Origin: Thermoguttaceae bacterium
GTDB taxonomy: Bacteria; Planctomycetota; Planctomycetia; Pirellulales; Thermoguttaceae
DNA: 64,000 nt
Assembly (NCBI GenBank): GCA_017405595.1
Contig: JAFRAC010000019.1
Span: 59,894 to 123,893, forward strand
Reading direction: 5' to 3'
The notes beneath the pieces were generated by a model, which saw nothing but the letters and a program-made list of their open reading frames with translations, made no database searches and had not been told where the DNA came from. Below are positions 33,935 through 44,005 of this stretch, piece after piece. The translations under genes and the position numbers were made by a program. Position 1 is the stretch's first letter; each line of letters opens with the position of its first letter.

Positions 33935-34870
33935 ATGAGCCAGCAGATCGGCGAATTCCCGGAGCGAATCGACGTTTTTCCGCTTCCCGACCTTGTCCCG
34001 GCGGGGTACCGGCCCGCCGCCGTGCTCTTTATTGACGTGCTTCGGGCGACGACAACCGTGACCGCCGCCCTGGCCGCGGGCGCCGAAAAGGTGATCCCCG
34101 TCATGGAGCCGGACCAGGCGCTTCAAATGAAGCGCCTCCTCGAAAAGTCGGATCCCGCGAAGAAAGGGTCTCTTCTCCTGGGAGGGGAACGGAAAGGGGT
34201 GCGGATCGAAGGGTTCGATTTGGGGAATTCTCCGGCCGACTATACCCCCGAACGGGTTGCGGGAAAGACGATCCTCTTTTCGACCACGAACGGAACCCGG
34301 GCCATTCTGACCTTTGAGCGGAACAGCGGGCAGAACTCCGAACGCGGGGAAGGGGAACTGCCGCGCCGCGGGGGGCCGAGTCTGCGCCAAAGCGCGCCTC
34401 CGCTGCCGGCGGCGCCCCGTACCCGTTCTTTTTTGGGGTCGTTTCTTTCGGCGCGGGCGCTGGCAGGGCGGCTTCGGGCGTTTCCGACTCTCGGGATTGT
34501 CTGCGCGGGAACCGACCTGCACTATACCGAGGAGGATATCCTCCTGGCCGGCCTTCTGGTCTCGCGCCTGCTCCGCCCCTGGGAGACCGGCGGGGAGAGC
34601 CGGCCCCGCCCCCTTTTGAACGTGCAGGCCGAAACGGCAAAATACCTTTGGGAATCGTTTCTCGAGTCGGTCACTCCCGAAACGCTCGAGAAACGGCTCT
34701 ATGAAAAGCTCCTGGCCAGCCGGGGAGGGGAGAACCTGCGCCGGATTCACCTTACCGAAGATATCCGCGACGCGGCCCGGCTCGATACTCTTGAAACGGT
34801 GCCGGAGTACACCTTCGGAACGATTGCTCCGGCGGCCGAACCCGGCTCGGCGCCGGGAAAAGAATCATGA
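33935..34870 (+). CDS. comB: ComB-type 2-phosphosulfolactate phosphatase, with insertion
   Basis: ComB dephosphorylates 2-phosphosulfolactate, an intermediate in sulfolactate and coenzyme M type pathways; the family is also found in bacteria without CoM. The protein has the family motifs VLFIDVLRATTTVTAAL, GGERKGVRIEGFDLGNSP and TILFSTTNGTRA. After that last motif an unusual Arg/Pro/Ser-rich segment of about 40 residues (about 128-167) precedes LGIVCAGTDLHYTEEDILLAG. The tail of 311 residues exceeds the usual 235. Mg2+-binding Asp and Glu residues appear kept. The neighbouring genes give no clue to a CoM-like pathway. Confidence 0.82.
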   Translation: MSQQIGEFPERIDVFPLPDLVPAGYRPAAVLFIDVLRATTTVTAALAAGAEKVIPVMEPDQALQMKRLLEKSDPAKKGSLLLGGERKGVRIEGFDLGNSPADYTPERVAGKTILFSTTNGTRAILTFERNSGQNSERGEGELPRRGGPSLRQSAPPLPAAPRTRSFLGSFLSARALAGRLRAFPTLGIVCAGTDLHYTEEDILLAGLLVSRLLRPWETGGESRPRPLLNVQAETAKYLWESFLESVTPETLEKRLYEKLLASRGGENLRRIHLTEDIRDAARLDTLETVPEYTFGTIAPAAEPGSAPGKES

Positions 34871-34899
34871 GGTCACCTTTTTGAGATTCCTCTTTGAGG

Positions 34900-34905
34900 T
34901 ATAAT
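34900..34905 (+). promoter_or_regulatory. -10 box upstream of glyS
   Basis: TATAAT lies about 130 bases before the glyS start; the -35 region is weak. It is the best promoter candidate in this gap. Confidence 0.4.
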
Positions 34906-35036
34906 ACCCGGCTGAGCCTTTCCCTTATATGATTCCGTTATTCTATAGGGGAGTAACCGGTCTGTTCCCTGCAACATGAAGCCGCCCTGCGGCGGGCGCA
35001 CCGCCTGCCGCGCGCGGGAGTGAGGAATGAACAACG

Positions 35037-36677
35037 ATGCAAATGGAAGAATTGGTCGCGCTCTGCAAGCGCAGAGGGTTTCTGTTCCAGTCGAGTGAAA
35101 TCTACGGCGGTCTGAACGGCTTTTGGGATTACGGTCCCCTGGGCGTTCTGCTGAAGCGGAACGTCAAAGACGCCTGGTGGCACGACATGGTTGTCGGGCA
35201 CAACGAGCAGCGTCTCCAGCCGGGCGCCCCCTCTCTCTACGAAATGACGGGGCTCGACTCGACGATCATCATGCATCCGCAGATCTGGAAATGTTCCGGC
35301 CATTACGATCTGTTCCACGATTTTATGGTCGACTGCCGCGAATCGAAAAAGCGCTACCGCTACGACCACGTCAAAGGGCGCTGGGTTACCGGTCTCAAAC
35401 ATGGCGAGGGGGGTGAAGCCGCCCGCGAAATGCGCATTTTCGTGACGACGATCGATACCGAAAATACCGAGAACACCCTGAAAGAACGCGCCGCGCACTT
35501 CTTCGGGATTCGGAAAAAGGATCTCGATACTCTCGTTTGGGAAGGGCCGCTGGCCGAAATCTCCACGCTTCCCGACCTTTCGCAGGTTTTGGGCCCCGAC
35601 GCCAAAACGCCCGGTACCCTTACCGAACCGCGCGAGTTCAACCTGATGTTCAAAACCACGATCGGCGCTCTGGGGGGCGAAGACGACGTGGCGTTCCTCC
35701 GTCCCGAAACGGCGCAGGGGATTTTTGCCAATTTCAAAAATGTCTGCGATTCGACCCGCGTGAAGATCCCGTTCGGGATCGCGCAGATCGGCAAGAGTTT
35801 CCGCAACGAAATCACGCCGCGCAATTTCACGTTCCGCAGCCGCGAGTTCGAACAGATGGAAATCGAGTTCTTCTGCTATCCGAGCGAATCGGCCGACTGG
35901 TACCGCTACTGGCGCGACCGCCGGTTCAAGTGGTATACCGATCTGGGGCTGGCGAGCGAAAAGCTCCGACTCCGCGAACACGAGCAGGCCGAACTGGCGC
36001 ACTATTCCAAGGGAACCGCCGACATCGAATACGCCTTCCCGTTCCTCCCCGAAGGGGATTTCGGCGAACTCGAAGGGGTTGCCCACCGGGGCGATTTCGA
36101 CCTGCGCAGCCACATGGAAGGGAAACTGGTCCGGGAAGGGGACCGTCTGGTTCTCGAGAAAGGGCCCGACGGCCAGCCGAAACACCGCGGCAGCGGAAAA
36201 GACTTGACCTACTACGACGATCAGCGGAAAGAGCGCTTTATTCCCCACGTGATCGAGCCGAGTTCCGGCGCCGACCGCGCCACGCTGGCGTTCCTCTGCG
36301 AGGCGTATCAGGTCGATACCGTTCCGACCGCCGAAAAGAAGGAAGACGCCCAGCGCACTTACTTGAAGTTCCATCCCCGCCTGGCGCCGGTGAAAGCGGC
36401 GGTCTTCCCCTTGGTCAAAAAAGACGGGATGCCCGAAATCGCGGCCGAGATTTACGGTGAGCTGAAAGAAAAAATGTCGGTTCAGTACGACGAAAAAGGC
36501 GCGGTCGGGCGCCGTTACCGCCGCCAGGACGAAATCGGCACGCCTTACTGTGTGACGGTTGACGGCCAGACGCTGCAGGACGGCACCGTCACGCTGCGCG
36601 ACCGCGATACACTCCAGCAGTGGCGCGTCAGGAAAGACGAGCTTCTCGGTGAACTGACCGGCCGCCTGGCCCGGTAA
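35037..36677 (+). CDS. glyS: Glycyl-tRNA synthetase (single-chain, class II)
   Basis: A 546-residue alpha2-type GlyRS, longer than the usual 450-470. The N-terminal [14 protein letters not shown] and GFWDYGPLG motifs and [13 protein letters not shown] mark the family. Class II motif 2 is near [11 protein letters not shown] and motif 3 is GADRATLAF. Two insertions explain the length: about 80 residues around 100-180 ([14 protein letters not shown] through [17 protein letters not shown]) and a short one near 370 ([18 protein letters not shown]). The anticodon-binding domain is C-terminal. A GAGGAA lies nine bases before the ATG. AsnRS follows 20 bases later, so the two form an operon. Confidence 0.93.
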   Translation: MQMEELVALCKRRGFLFQSSEIYGGLNGFWDYGPLGVLLKRNVKDAWWHDMVVGHNEQRLQPGAPSLYEMTGLDSTIIMHPQIWKCSGHYDLFHDFMVDCRESKKRYRYDHVKGRWVTGLKHGEGGEAAREMRIFVTTIDTENTENTLKERAAHFFGIRKKDLDTLVWEGPLAEISTLPDLSQVLGPDAKTPGTLTEPREFNLMFKTTIGALGGEDDVAFLRPETAQGIFANFKNVCDSTRVKIPFGIAQIGKSFRNEITPRNFTFRSREFEQMEIEFFCYPSESADWYRYWRDRRFKWYTDLGLASEKLRLREHEQAELAHYSKGTADIEYAFPFLPEGDFGELEGVAHRGDFDLRSHMEGKLVREGDRLVLEKGPDGQPKHRGSGKDLTYYDDQRKERFIPHVIEPSSGADRATLAFLCEAYQVDTVPTAEKKEDAQRTYLKFHPRLAPVKAAVFPLVKKDGMPEIAAEIYGELKEKMSVQYDEKGAVGRRYRRQDEIGTPYCVTVDGQTLQDGTVTLRDRDTLQQWRVRKDELLGELTGRLAR

Positions 36678-36697
36678 CGAGAAAAACAGGTAGATTC

Positions 36698-38290
36698 ATG
36701 AGCGAAAGATATTACGAATTTTCCCCGGAAAACGACCTCGGCGATAAGGCGATTGTTCTGCAGTCCCAGGTCAAGTTCGACGAGGCTTCAACCCAGTTCC
36801 TGACCGAAAACCTTGCCGACTTCTGCCAGTATGTCGATAACGAGCCCGAAATCCACTCGCTCCGCCTGACGGTCACTCCCGAAGAATCGTCGAAAATCCC
36901 GGTGCGCCTTTCGGTGGCCGAAGCCCGCCGTCCCGACGCCATCGGCAAGACGGTCATCTTAAAGGGGTGGGTGCGCACCCGCCGCGATTCAAAGGCGGGG
37001 TTCAGCTTTATCGAGCTGAACGACGGCTCCTGTTTCGGCAACGTGCAGATTCTCGCGCCGAACACGCTGAAGAATTACGCCGACGATGTGCTCCGTTTGG
37101 GCGCGGGGTGGAGTGTCCGCGTGGTCGGGCTTGTCAAGAAGTCGCCCAGCGAAGGGCAGCCGACCGAGGTCATCGCCACCGAAATTGAGGTCTACGGCGC
37201 GGCGGGGGCGAACTACCCGCTCCAGAAAAAGCGCCATTCGCTCGAGTTTCTCCGCACCATCGCTCATCTGCGCCCGCGCACGAACACGTTCGGCGCGGTC
37301 GAGCGGATCCGCAACCGCGTCAGTTACTCCATTCATCAGTTTTTCCAGGAACGGGGTTTCTTCTACGTTCACACGCCGCTGATCACCGCCAGCGACTGCG
37401 AAGGGGCCGGGCAGATGTTTCGTGTGACAACGCTTGACCCTGCCGATCCCCCCCGGACCGACGAAGGGAACGTTGATTATTCCCGCGACTTCTTCGGCAA
37501 ATCTTCGTATCTCACGGTCAGCGGCCAGCTCGAGGCGGAAACCTTCGCCTGCGGTTTGGGAAAGGTCTATACCTTCGGACCCACTTTCCGCGCCGAAAAC
37601 TCGAACACGACACGCCATCTGGCCGAGTTTTGGATGATCGAGCCGGAAGCCGCCTTCTATGAACTGGAAGAGAACATGGAGCTCGCCGAAGGGCTTTTGA
37701 AGCGGATCTTCCAGGATGTTCTGACCTACTGCGCCGAAGACATGGCGTTTTTCAACCGGCAGTTCGACAACACCCTGATCGAGACGCTCCGCCACATCAT
37801 CCGGAGCGAGTTCGTCCGGCTGACCTATACCGAGGCGATTGACATTCTCGAAAAATCGGGGCGGAAGTTCGATTTTCCGGTCAGCTGGGGGGTCGATCTT
37901 CAGAGCGAGCACGAACGCTACCTGACCGAAGAACATTTCAAAAAGCCGGTGATTCTGTATAACTATCCGCGCACGATCAAGCCGTTTTACATGCGTGTCA
38001 ACGACGACGGCAAAACGGTCCGCGCCATGGACGTTCTCGTGCCGAAGATCGGCGAGATCATCGGCGGAAGCGAACGCGAGTACCGGCTCGACGTTCTCGA
38101 AGAGCGGATGAACGAGCTTCATCTGAAAGCCGAAGACTACGAGTGGTACACCGATCTGCGCCGGTTCGGGACGGTGCCCCACAGCGGATTCGGGCTCGGC
38201 TTCGAACGGGTCATTCTCTTTGTGACCGGGATCGCCAACATCCGCGATGTCATTCCCTTCCCGAGAACTCCGGGGAACTGCGAATTCTAA
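36698..38290 (+). CDS. asnS: Asparaginyl-tRNA synthetase
   Basis: A class IIb synthetase of 530 residues; the usual length is about 465. An extra N-terminal segment of about 70 residues ([21 protein letters not shown] and following) precedes the OB-fold anticodon-binding domain, which starts near [14 protein letters not shown]. The catalytic domain has [21 protein letters not shown] (motif 2) and [15 protein letters not shown] (motif 3). AsnRS rather than AspRS is supported by AEFWMIEPE and by the overall pattern. Direct charging of tRNA-Asn implies the organism need not rely on GatCAB for it. Confidence 0.93.
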   Translation: MSERYYEFSPENDLGDKAIVLQSQVKFDEASTQFLTENLADFCQYVDNEPEIHSLRLTVTPEESSKIPVRLSVAEARRPDAIGKTVILKGWVRTRRDSKAGFSFIELNDGSCFGNVQILAPNTLKNYADDVLRLGAGWSVRVVGLVKKSPSEGQPTEVIATEIEVYGAAGANYPLQKKRHSLEFLRTIAHLRPRTNTFGAVERIRNRVSYSIHQFFQERGFFYVHTPLITASDCEGAGQMFRVTTLDPADPPRTDEGNVDYSRDFFGKSSYLTVSGQLEAETFACGLGKVYTFGPTFRAENSNTTRHLAEFWMIEPEAAFYELEENMELAEGLLKRIFQDVLTYCAEDMAFFNRQFDNTLIETLRHIIRSEFVRLTYTEAIDILEKSGRKFDFPVSWGVDLQSEHERYLTEEHFKKPVILYNYPRTIKPFYMRVNDDGKTVRAMDVLVPKIGEIIGGSEREYRLDVLEERMNELHLKAEDYEWYTDLRRFGTVPHSGFGLGFERVILFVTGIANIRDVIPFPRTPGNCEF

Positions 38291-38300
38291 GTCCCTTTCC

Positions 38301-39323
38301 ATGAAATCATTTTTGATTTCCGTCTTCAAATGGGGGGCGATGATCCTCCTTTTCGCCTTCCTTTTCAGCCGCGCGGCCGCCACCGGGGCGCTGCGCGGCT
38401 TTCTCGGCGTCCAGAAAGACTGGCGTTTTCTTTTCCTGGGGTTTGCGGCGGTCTTCGGCGCGGTCCTGATCACCTTTTTCCGCTGGCGGCTTCTGAACAA
38501 CGCGCTTGGTATTCCCCAGACGGTTGCCAGCGCGCTCCGTCTGGGCTTTATCGGTTATCTGTTCAACTTCCTGCCGGTGGGGATTGTCGGCGGCGATGTG
38601 GTTAAGGGGATTCTGCTGGCGCGCCGGTATCCCGAATCGAAAGCCGCTTGTGCGGCCAGCATTGTGATGGACCGCGTGCTCGGCCTGTACGTGATGTTTC
38701 TCTTCGGGCTCGGCGCGGCGTGGGCGACCGGGTTCTGGCAGAGCACACAGCCGCAAGCCCGGTTTGCGTATCACGCGCTCCTCTGGCTGACGGCCATTCT
38801 GACGGCGGGGCTTCTTCTCCTCTTTTTCCCCTCCTCGGGGAAGGATCGCCGCCGCCGGTTTTTTGCGGCCGTGCCCGGAGCCGGTTCCGTGCTGCTCCGC
38901 CTTTACGACGCGGCGGCGCGGTACCGCGGACAGAAAAGCGTCCTGCTGCGGGCCGGCTTGGAGACACTGGCGGTTCACGCGCTGCTGGGAACCGGAATCT
39001 TCTTTACCGCGCTCGGCCTCTGGGGGCGGGCCCCTTCGATGGCCGATCATTTCGTGATTTACCCCATTGCCAACACCGGTTCGATGATTCCCCTTTCGGC
39101 CGGGCCGTTCGAGTTTTTCCTGGACCAGCTCTATCCTCTTTTCCCCTGCGCGGGGGGAGAATCCTATCCGCTCGGGGCAGGCCTGCTGGTCGGGGTCGCT
39201 TACCGGTTTCTCACCCTGGCGATCGCCGCGATCGGGGGAATCTGCTTTCTGGTGACCCGGGACAGCCGTTTGGAACCGCTTGCTTCCGGGACGCTCTTCG
39301 ATACCGAAGGAAAGACGCCATGA
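38301..39323 (+). CDS. Lysylphosphatidylglycerol-synthase-like (UPF0104) membrane protein
   Basis: A 340-residue integral membrane protein of the UPF0104 family, flippase-like and related to the membrane part of MprF. Helices start with FKWGAMILLFAFLF. The family motif is in FIGYLFNFLPVGIVGGDVVKG, and VMDRVLGLYVMFLFGLG follows. The C-terminal region has PIANTGSMIPLSAGPFEFFL. No LPG-synthase catalytic domain is present. It begins 10 bases after asnS and overlaps the next gene by four bases (ATGA), so it is probably in the same operon as the ABC permease. Confidence 0.82.
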   Translation: MKSFLISVFKWGAMILLFAFLFSRAAATGALRGFLGVQKDWRFLFLGFAAVFGAVLITFFRWRLLNNALGIPQTVASALRLGFIGYLFNFLPVGIVGGDVVKGILLARRYPESKAACAASIVMDRVLGLYVMFLFGLGAAWATGFWQSTQPQARFAYHALLWLTAILTAGLLLLFFPSSGKDRRRRFFAAVPGAGSVLLRLYDAAARYRGQKSVLLRAGLETLAVHALLGTGIFFTALGLWGRAPSMADHFVIYPIANTGSMIPLSAGPFEFFLDQLYPLFPCAGGESYPLGAGLLVGVAYRFLTLAIAAIGGICFLVTRDSRLEPLASGTLFDTEGKTP

Positions 39324-40228
39324 CTCTCTTTTTTTCGGCTCCCGAATTTTCCTTTCTGAGAGCGGCGTTCCTTTTCACCGCGGCCGCGAGCCTCCTGTTC
39401 GGCCTGATCGGCACGTTCATTGTCACACGCCGGATCGGCTACCTGACCGGGGCGGTCTCGCATACCGCATTCGGGGGGATCGGAATCGGTTTCTGGCTGA
39501 AAGAGACGCTGACGGCCGGCTCGTGCGGGCTCGGTGCCCTGGCCGCGCTCATCTGGGGAAAAGAGGCCGCGGCCGCGCATCTTGCCTCGGCGGCGGCGCG
39601 TGTGAATCCGGTCATGGTGGCGGTGGTGACGGCGGTTTCGGCCGCCGTCCTGATCGGCGTGATTCAGCGTTACGCCAAGGAGAGGGAAGACGCGCTGATC
39701 GGGATCATCTGGACCGCGGGAATGGCCATCGGGCTTTTGTTCCTCGACCGCACCCAGCGCTACGTGGCGGTTTCGGACTATCTGCTCGGCGATGTGCTGC
39801 TGATCTCCCGTGCCGATATTCTCACTGTCCTTTTTCTGGACGGCGTGTCCCTCTCGGCGTGCGGGCTCTTCTTCAAGCGGTTCGAGGCCATCTGTTTCGA
39901 TGAGGAATTTGCCCGGCTGCGCGGCGTGCGGGTGGACCTCTATCAGGCTTTGCTCCTCTTCCTGATTGCCGTTTCGGTCGTCTTAACCATGCGTATTGCC
40001 GGAATGGTGCTGGTGATCGCCATCCTCACAATTCCCGCGTCGGTTGCCTCGCGCCTGACCAAGCGTCTGAAATGGGTTGCCTGCTGGTCCGTGCTGATCT
40101 GTCTGTTTTCGGCCTGGCTGGGAATCGCGCTGAGCTATTTCCTGAATTTTTCCGCCGGGCCGATGATCGTTCTTGTTCTTTCGGTTCTTTACGGAATTGT
40201 CCTTTTGGTTTCGGGGAAAAGAGAATGA
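39320..40228 (+). CDS. Zinc/manganese-type ABC transporter permease
   Basis: A 302-residue permease of the ABC-3 (ZnuB/MntB) family. Helices include FGLIGTFIVTRRIGYLTGAV followed by SHTAFGGIGIGFWL. EEFARLRGVRVDLYQAL and MRIAGMVLVIAILTIPASVAS carry the coupling and C-terminal signatures. The membrane topology is about eight helices. It overlaps the preceding and following genes by four bases each. The usual ATPase and binding-protein genes are not adjacent, so its partners must be elsewhere; an ATPase gene 3.8 kb away belongs to another subfamily. Confidence 0.9.
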   Translation: MTLFFSAPEFSFLRAAFLFTAAASLLFGLIGTFIVTRRIGYLTGAVSHTAFGGIGIGFWLKETLTAGSCGLGALAALIWGKEAAAAHLASAAARVNPVMVAVVTAVSAAVLIGVIQRYAKEREDALIGIIWTAGMAIGLLFLDRTQRYVAVSDYLLGDVLLISRADILTVLFLDGVSLSACGLFFKRFEAICFDEEFARLRGVRVDLYQALLLFLIAVSVVLTMRIAGMVLVIAILTIPASVASRLTKRLKWVACWSVLICLFSAWLGIALSYFLNFSAGPMIVLVLSVLYGIVLLVSGKRE

Positions 40229-41508
40229 CAAATCCGCGGCCGGCACCGCCGAACCTCATCTGCCTTTGGACCGATCGGCTGCACATCGGTTATTTGGGCG
40301 CGTATGGCAATTCATGGGTTCAGACCCCGTATTTCGACGCCCTTGCCGCCGAATCGATTCTTTTCGACAGGTATTTCACCTCCTCTCTCGACCTGGTTCC
40401 CCTCTGCCGTGCCTTCTGGGAAGGGAAAGACCCCCTCTCCCCCGAACCGGCCGCCGGGGCGAACCTTTCCCCCGCCCCGAAAAAACACGGGCTGATCGGC
40501 CAGCTTTGGAAAAAAGGGAAAGCGCTGCCCCGGGCGCGCCTTTTGGCGGAACTCGAAAACGCGGGGTACCGTACCGTTTTTCTGACCGACGATGCCGCGG
40601 CGGCAGCGCTTGCCGAAGAGGCCGGCTTCTCGAAAACCGTTCTTCTGCCGGCGGCCGGGGCGATTGCCGGTTCCCTCGAAGAAACCGCCTTTTACACTGC
40701 CATGACGCGGGCCGCTTCGGCGGCGGAACGGCTCGCCCGCTCGAAGCATCCCTTCTTCCTTTGGATTCATCTCAAGGGATGGGGAGGGATTTGGGATTTT
40801 CCGATGGAAGCGCGCGCCCGGGCACTCGAAGACGACGATGATCCTCCTCCTTACGACGCCGCTGACCCCCCTTTCTTTCGGGAGGGAAAAGATCTCGATT
40901 TTGACCTGCAGCGCGCGGTCGCCGAAACATACGCCGCCGGGATTTCCGTTTGGGATTCTTCGCTCGGCGAGCTGACGGCCCGCCTTGCCGATTCCGGCGT
41001 TCTTGAAAACAGCGCTTTCTTTCTCGGTTCCCTGCGCGGTTTTCCGCACGGGGAACACCGGCGTGTCGGCGTTTCGTCCGAAGAACCCGGCCTCCTCTAC
41101 TTTGAGGAGATCCATCTGCCCCTTCTCTACCGGCCGGCCGGGGACGGGAACGAGGTGGTCCGCACCTTCGGCCTTTGCGGACCCGACGATCTTTTCGGCG
41201 CGCTTCTCCGGCTCGCCGGCTCTCCGCAGGATCGGGGAACGCTTCTCGAACTGGCCTCGGAAGAGGCCGAAGCAATCCGTTCGTTCCTTTCGGTCACTCA
41301 GTCCGACAGCGGTTCGCGGCGCCAGGGGGTCGTTACCGACCAATGGTACTATCTGCGCGACCGGACCGGGATTCTGCCGAAAAGGGAACTCTACCTCTGC
41401 CCGAACGACCGGTGGAACGTGAACGAAGTCGCCGACCGCGTCGGAGACGAGATTCTCGGCGAACTTGACCGGAAAATCGGAAGCGGGGGTTTTGCGCGAT
41501 TTCTTTAA
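40225..41508 (+). CDS. Degenerate sulfatase/alkaline-phosphatase-superfamily protein
   Basis: The 427-residue protein has the N-terminal pattern of sulfatases: NLICLWTDRLHIGYLGAYGN, then VQTPYFDALAAESILFDRYFTSS. Normally a catalytic C/S-x-P-S-R follows about ten residues later; here it is DLVPLCRAFWEG, with no Pro-Ser-Arg. The metal-binding Asp pair in the first strand is reduced to a single Asp (WTDRL). The rest keeps only general fold features such as FFLWIHLKGWG and the C-terminal ELYLCPNDRWNVNEV, typical of sulfatase ends. It is therefore probably catalytically inactive or uses a different chemistry. It starts in a four-base overlap with the permease gene. Confidence 0.7.
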   Translation: MTNPRPAPPNLICLWTDRLHIGYLGAYGNSWVQTPYFDALAAESILFDRYFTSSLDLVPLCRAFWEGKDPLSPEPAAGANLSPAPKKHGLIGQLWKKGKALPRARLLAELENAGYRTVFLTDDAAAAALAEEAGFSKTVLLPAAGAIAGSLEETAFYTAMTRAASAAERLARSKHPFFLWIHLKGWGGIWDFPMEARARALEDDDDPPPYDAADPPFFREGKDLDFDLQRAVAETYAAGISVWDSSLGELTARLADSGVLENSAFFLGSLRGFPHGEHRRVGVSSEEPGLLYFEEIHLPLLYRPAGDGNEVVRTFGLCGPDDLFGALLRLAGSPQDRGTLLELASEEAEAIRSFLSVTQSDSGSRRQGVVTDQWYYLRDRTGILPKRELYLCPNDRWNVNEVADRVGDEILGELDRKIGSGGFARFL

Positions 41509-41519
41509 TCCGTTATAAT
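41492..41519 (+). promoter_or_regulatory. Probable rpsA promoter
   Basis: TTGCGC (41492-41497), a 16-base spacer and TATAAT (41514-41519) overlap the end of the sulfatase-like gene, about 90 bases before the rpsA start. Confidence 0.6.
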
Positions 41520-41609
41520 GAATCACTGTTTCCCCATCGGGGGGAAACTTCCTATATTGTCACTCCGAGATAACCCGGCGTTTTATTGAAAAACCGGTTG
41601 GAAAGAAAC

Positions 41610-43316
41610 ATGACCAGCGAAAACAATCCGGCAGAGAATGCCTCTCTGAACCAGTCCCAGGCCCCTCAGGCTGACGGCGCGCAGAACCCGCAGCCGCTTC
41701 CGACTTACGAACAGGTGAACAAAAACGCGCCGGTGGCGACTGCCGAGGTGATTGCCGAACGGCTCGCGAAAAAGAAGGCCCAGGCGGCCGCCGCTGCCGG
41801 ACCCGAAGGCGAAAAGCCCGCCCCGCTGGCCGCCAAGCTGCGCGAAGCGCGGAACCGTCCCCGGCCCGAACGTTCCGACCGCGGTCCCCGCCGCGCTCCC
41901 GGACTGCGCCGGGGTCCTCAGGGCGAGGCAGAAGAAGAGTCCGCCGCGCCCGAAAAAGAAACGCATGCCCCGCTCCGCCGCCAGCTGAACGTGGCAGTGC
42001 CGAACCGCCGGGTCAAGACCGACGAAGAAGAAGCCCTTCTTGCCGAAATGGTCGATTCGCAGAATTTGAGCGACCTTCTCGCCGGCTCGAACGCGGTCGC
42101 TTCCCAGGAAATTTATGAAGAACATACTAAGGTGAACGCCAGAATCGTCTCGATCCAGAAAGAGTTCGCCTTTGTCGATGTCGGCGCGCGCGACCAGGGA
42201 ATGATCCCCCTCAAGCAGTTCCCCGAAGACGCCCCTCCCAAGGTTGGGGATGTGATTGAGGCTGTGGTCGTCCGCTACAATAAAGAAGACGGCCTTTACG
42301 ATGTTTCGCTCCCGCTGGCGGCGGCCGAAGTCGGCGACTGGTCGAGCATCTCCAAGGGGATGATCGTCAATGCCACCGTGACCGGCGCCAATGCCGGCGG
42401 GCTGGAATGCAAAGTCGGCAACCTTCCGGCGTTTCTTCCGATCAGCCAAATCGACATTGTCCGTGTCGAGAATCCGGAACAGTATGTCAACGAGTCGTGG
42501 CGCTGTGTGATTACCGAAGTCAATCCGAACCGCCGCAACATTGTGATCAGCCGCCGCAAACTGATCGAAGAGGAGAACCGCGAAAAGCGCGACAAGGTTC
42601 TGGCGGAACTCGAAGCGGGGCAGGTCCGCGAAGGGGTTGTCCGGAACATGATCGATCAGGGCGTCTTCGTCGATCTGGGCGGAGTCGACGGTTTTATCCC
42701 CGTCACACAGCTGAGCTGGGGGCGCGTCAATCACCCGAAAGATGTTGTTCAGCTCGGCGAACGGATTCAGGTCAAGGTCACGCGCGTTGACCGCGACAAG
42801 AACCGCATCTCCCTGACGTTCAAGGATTCAACCGCCGATCCGTGGCTGAAGGTCCGCGACCGGTTTAACGAAGGAGATCAGGCGCGCGGCAAAGTGACCC
42901 GTGTTGCCGATTTCGGCGCGTTTGTCGAAATCGCGCCCGGTATCGAGGGCCTGGTTCATATCAGCGAGATCGCCTATCAGCGTGTCGAAAAAGTCTCGGA
43001 CGCCCTGACCGAAGGGGACTACGTCGATGTCAAGATTCTTTCGATTGACGATGCCAAACGGAAGATGAGCCTTTCGATCAAACAGACGGCCGAAGACCCC
43101 CGCGCCGCTCAGCGCGCCGCCCGCGAGGCCGAACGTCTTTCGAAGATGACCGAAGAGGAAAAGCAGGCCGAAACCGCCCGCAAAGAGAAAGAAGCGAAAG
43201 AAGACGCCGAGTGGGACGCCAAAATCGAAGAAACGAAAAAACAGCTGCCGAAATCGGGGCTGAAAGGGGGCGTCGGCAAGGGGAGCGGCGGCGCTCAGTT
43301 CGGTCTGAAATGGTAG
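41610..43316 (+). CDS. rpsA: 30S ribosomal protein S1
   Basis: S1 binds mRNA on the 30S subunit. The 568-residue protein has a low-complexity, Pro/Ala/Glu/Arg-rich N-terminal region (to about residue 165), followed by four S1 RNA-binding domains. These begin near [59 protein letters not shown] and [21 protein letters not shown]. Escherichia coli has six domains, but four-domain forms are common. The C-terminus is charged and helical ([19 protein letters not shown]). The start at ATG 41610 follows GGAAAG; the TTG at 41586 lacks a better site. Confidence 0.92.
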   Translation: MTSENNPAENASLNQSQAPQADGAQNPQPLPTYEQVNKNAPVATAEVIAERLAKKKAQAAAAAGPEGEKPAPLAAKLREARNRPRPERSDRGPRRAPGLRRGPQGEAEEESAAPEKETHAPLRRQLNVAVPNRRVKTDEEEALLAEMVDSQNLSDLLAGSNAVASQEIYEEHTKVNARIVSIQKEFAFVDVGARDQGMIPLKQFPEDAPPKVGDVIEAVVVRYNKEDGLYDVSLPLAAAEVGDWSSISKGMIVNATVTGANAGGLECKVGNLPAFLPISQIDIVRVENPEQYVNESWRCVITEVNPNRRNIVISRRKLIEEENREKRDKVLAELEAGQVREGVVRNMIDQGVFVDLGGVDGFIPVTQLSWGRVNHPKDVVQLGERIQVKVTRVDRDKNRISLTFKDSTADPWLKVRDRFNEGDQARGKVTRVADFGAFVEIAPGIEGLVHISEIAYQRVEKVSDALTEGDYVDVKILSIDDAKRKMSLSIKQTAEDPRAAQRAAREAERLSKMTEEEKQAETARKEKEAKEDAEWDAKIEETKKQLPKSGLKGGVGKGSGGAQFGLKW

Positions 43317-43323
43317 CGGCTCC

Positions 43324-43935
43324 ATGAAAACCGGTCTCTTAGGCGGAACGTTCGACCCGATCCACTACGCGCATCTGCTGCTCGCCGAAACGGCGCGCGA
43401 GACGCTCGGACTGGGCCGGGTCGTTTTTATTCCCGCCGGCATTCCGCCGCACAAGCAGACGCGTCCCGTCACTCCCGGCCCCCTCCGTGCGGCGATGATC
43501 CGCGCCGCCATCGCCGGTTATCCCGAGTTCGAGATTTCGACTTTCGAAATCGACTCGGACGAAGTCAGTTACACATTAAACACACTCCGGCATTTTCACC
43601 GGACGTGTCCCGGCGATGAGTTGACGCTGATTGTCGGCACCGACACTTTCAACGACATTCCGAACTGGTATCGTCCCGCCGAGGTCTGCGGCATGGCCGA
43701 GATCGCGGCCGCGCTCCGTCCCGGCGGCCATGCGCCCGACTACAGCGGGTTCAGCCGGCTCGTTTCGCCCGACCGCCTGGCGCGGATGCGCGGGCTTCTC
43801 GTTTCAATGCCCCTTTTGGATATTTCCTCGACCGAGATCCGCCGGCGCGCCGCCGCGGGCCGGAGCCTTCGCTTTATGACTCCCGACAGCGTCATCCGGC
43901 TGATCGGCGAACATCATCTCTATACCCAGTCCTGA
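43324..43935 (+). CDS. nadD: Nicotinate-nucleotide adenylyltransferase
   Basis: NadD converts nicotinic acid mononucleotide to the adenine dinucleotide in NAD synthesis. The 203-residue protein starts with GLLGGTFDPIHYAHLLLAE, holding the GGxFDPxHxxH nucleotidyl-transfer motif. PPHKQTRPVTPG, the tail-side LIVGTDTF and the C-terminal ISSTEIRRRAAAGRS are also present. It begins seven bases after rpsA and is likely co-transcribed. Confidence 0.95.
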   Translation: MKTGLLGGTFDPIHYAHLLLAETARETLGLGRVVFIPAGIPPHKQTRPVTPGPLRAAMIRAAIAGYPEFEISTFEIDSDEVSYTLNTLRHFHRTCPGDELTLIVGTDTFNDIPNWYRPAEVCGMAEIAAALRPGGHAPDYSGFSRLVSPDRLARMRGLLVSMPLLDISSTEIRRRAAAGRSLRFMTPDSVIRLIGEHHLYTQS

Positions 43936-44005
43936 TTTCAGAACAAGCGCCGCAAGCCGGCTGTTCTCCGCGGCCGCCGTATCCGGGAAGATCTGTCCGG
44001 ATCGT

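Noticed and set aside
34975..35036. GC-rich repeat segment before glyS as a possible T-box
   Set aside because: The segment is too short and lacks the T-box sequence; such elements are rare outside Firmicutes and relatives.
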